This document shows, one piece after another, positions 11,849 to 12,999 of a stretch of DNA of 12,999 nucleotides. Numbering within the stretch: position 1 is the stretch's first letter; every line of letters starts with the position of its first letter. The notes under the pieces were generated by a model, which saw nothing but the letters and a program-made list of their open reading frames with translations, made no database searches and was not told where the DNA came from. The position numbers and the translations under genes were made by a program. This DNA comes from DAOTXL01 sp034434895 (lineage in GTDB: Bacteria; Chloroflexota; Anaerolineae; JAAYZQ01), in assembly GCA_034434895.1 (NCBI GenBank), contig DAOTYI010000084.1:1-12999 (forward strand), read 5' to 3'.

Positions 11849-12999
11849 TCAGCACTCTCCGAAACAGGAAGGAGATCGTCTGGCCTCGACAGGCCTGGCC
11901 GACGCAGCGGGCAAAGTGAAGTAGAACAGGCTGCCATAGCCAGGCACCCCTTCGCTCTCGACGCCGACCTGACCGCCCAATTTCTCGACGATACGGCGCA
12001 CGATCGAAAGCCCCAGCCCGTGCCCTCTGGCGCGCACATGGTCAAGCTGCGTGAACGGCACAAACAGGCGGGGCTGATCATCTGGCGAGATGCCATCTCC
12101 GTTGTCACGCACCCAGAAACGCACAACCATTTCACCCTCCGGCCTGTTCCACCCCAATTCCAGGCGTGGGGGCCTGCCCCCATACTTGCAGCCGTTGCTG
12201 AGGTAATTGACCCAGACCTCTTCCACCCACGCGGCATGGCCCAGCGCCGACGGCCATTGTGGCGGCAGGAGGATCTCGGCCTGATGCTCCTGAATGACGT
12301 TCGCCAGGCGCTCACACGCCGCGTCCACGATGCGGCGCATATCCAGTGGTTGGGGCACCACCTCCGCTTTGCGGACGCTTGCCAGCAGGAGTAGCTCCTC
12401 CACAATATTGTTCAGGTTCCTCGCACTGCGATTCAGGGTCTGGGTGCATTTCCTGCGGGTGTCTTCGGATAGATTCTGATAGTCCTGCAAGAGCAGGTCG
12501 GCATACCCGATGATGGTGGACAGCGGCCCCCGGATGTCGTGCGCGACGGTGTGGGCAAAGGCATCCAGCTCTACGTTGCGCTCCTGCAGTTCCTCAACCC
12601 GCCGTGACAACTCGGCATTGGCCTCCTGGAGTTGACGCGTCAGGTGGCGCAGTGCCAGGTGCGTGCGGACGCGGGCCAACACCTCCTCAGCCTGGAACGG
12701 CTTGGTCACATAGTCCACCCCCCCGGCGGTGAAAGCCTTGACCTTGTCTTCCACTTCGCCCAGCGCGCTGATGAACAGGATGGGGATATCGCGGGTGCGC
12801 TCGTCTTCCTTCAAACGACGGCATACCTCATAGCCGTCCATTTCTGGCATGACAATGTCCAACAGGATCAGGTCAGGTGGCGCCGCCTGCACAGCGGCAA
12901 GCGCATGGGCGCCGCTGCGCGCCGCGCGCACCCTGTAGCCGCTGTCGGTCAACATCTTGGACAGCAACTTGAGATTGGCCGCTGTATCATCTACGATCA
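11849..12999 (-). CDS. response regulator-histidine kinase fusion (partial)
   Basis: The gene is cut by the window end: the frame is open through 12999, reading IVDDTAANLKLLSKML, so only the first few residues are missing and the TTG at 12967 is not a start. The protein has about 383 visible residues. The receiver domain has the acidic pair DD, the phospho-accepting Asp in LILLDIVMP (codon 12859-12857), and the TKPF lysine. A short coiled coil follows (QLQEANAELSRRVEELQERN). The HisKA domain has His in AHDIRGPLSTIIGY. The HATPase domain has NYLSNGCKYGG (N box), DNGDGI and GHGLGLSIV. It is cytosolic, with no membrane span or sensor domain, so it is likely to take its input by phosphotransfer from another kinase. 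The last 15 residues are an unconserved tail with two cysteines. The target and partner are not in the window. Confidence 0.93.
   Translation of the reverse strand, partial: IVDDTAANLKLLSKMLTDSGYRVRAARSGAHALAAVQAAPPDLILLDIVMPEMDGYEVCRRLKEDERTRDIPILFISALGEVEDKVKAFTAGGVDYVTKPFQAEEVLARVRTHLALRHLTRQLQEANAELSRRVEELQERNVELDAFAHTVAHDIRGPLSTIIGYADLLLQDYQNLSEDTRRKCTQTLNRSARNLNNIVEELLLLASVRKAEVVPQPLDMRRIVDAACERLANVIQEHQAEILLPPQWPSALGHAAWVEEVWVNYLSNGCKYGGRPPRLELGWNRPEGEMVVRFWVRDNGDGISPDDQPRLFVPFTQLDHVRARGHGLGLSIVRRIVEKLGGQVGVESEGVPGYGSLFYFTLPAASARPVEARRSPSCFGEC

Overview
The window reads as a GC-rich chromosomal segment from a Chloroflexota bacterium, probably of the Anaerolineae/Caldilineae type. This rests on three things recalled from that phylum: the style of the secreted proteins (signal peptide, SGGxYxLxS repeats, a C-terminal TYLP-type motif), a KimA-like potassium transporter followed by two single-domain TrkA proteins, and intergenic spaces filled with short degenerate palindromes. 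No 16S rRNA or other taxonomic marker is present, so this is inference. No tRNA, rRNA, CRISPR array, insertion sequence or phage gene was found.

Layout. Positions 1-600 hold a possible terminator, an extended -10 promoter, a small conserved hypothetical gene whose GTG start may be leaderless, and a 180-base gap with an orphan perfect Shine-Dalgarno sequence. Positions 601-2279 hold a coupled two-gene unit for exported proteins: a 467-residue fibre-like protein and an 87-residue cysteine-rich protein. A perfect palindrome separates it from a leftward block: tsaD (tRNA t6A synthesis), then plsY (acyl-phosphate:glycerol-3-phosphate acyltransferase) and a conserved 492-residue protein of unknown function. 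The last two are separated by a single base; a repeat-derived hairpin with a U-tract lies between tsaD and plsY.

A divergent promoter region (5731-6039) separates tsaD from a rightward potassium-transport operon (6040-9427): a KimA-like APC-superfamily transporter and two adjacent RCK proteins. The transporter leader carries a four-run G-quadruplex motif. Convergent to it is corA (Mg2+/Co2+ channel). corA is divergent from a membrane PAP2 phosphatase, and each has its own sigma70-type promoter; that of the phosphatase is a perfect TTGACA-17-TATAAT. The last gene, leftward and cut by the window end, is a response regulator-histidine kinase fusion.

Most genes are housekeeping: cation homeostasis (KimA/RCK/CorA), lipid precursors (PlsY, PAP2) and tRNA modification. 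The less ordinary material is the secreted gene pair, the split RCK pair with its G-rich leader, the PlsY motif-2 substitution, and the dispersed palindromes. I see no convincing entirely new multi-gene system such as defence, secretion or a mobile element.
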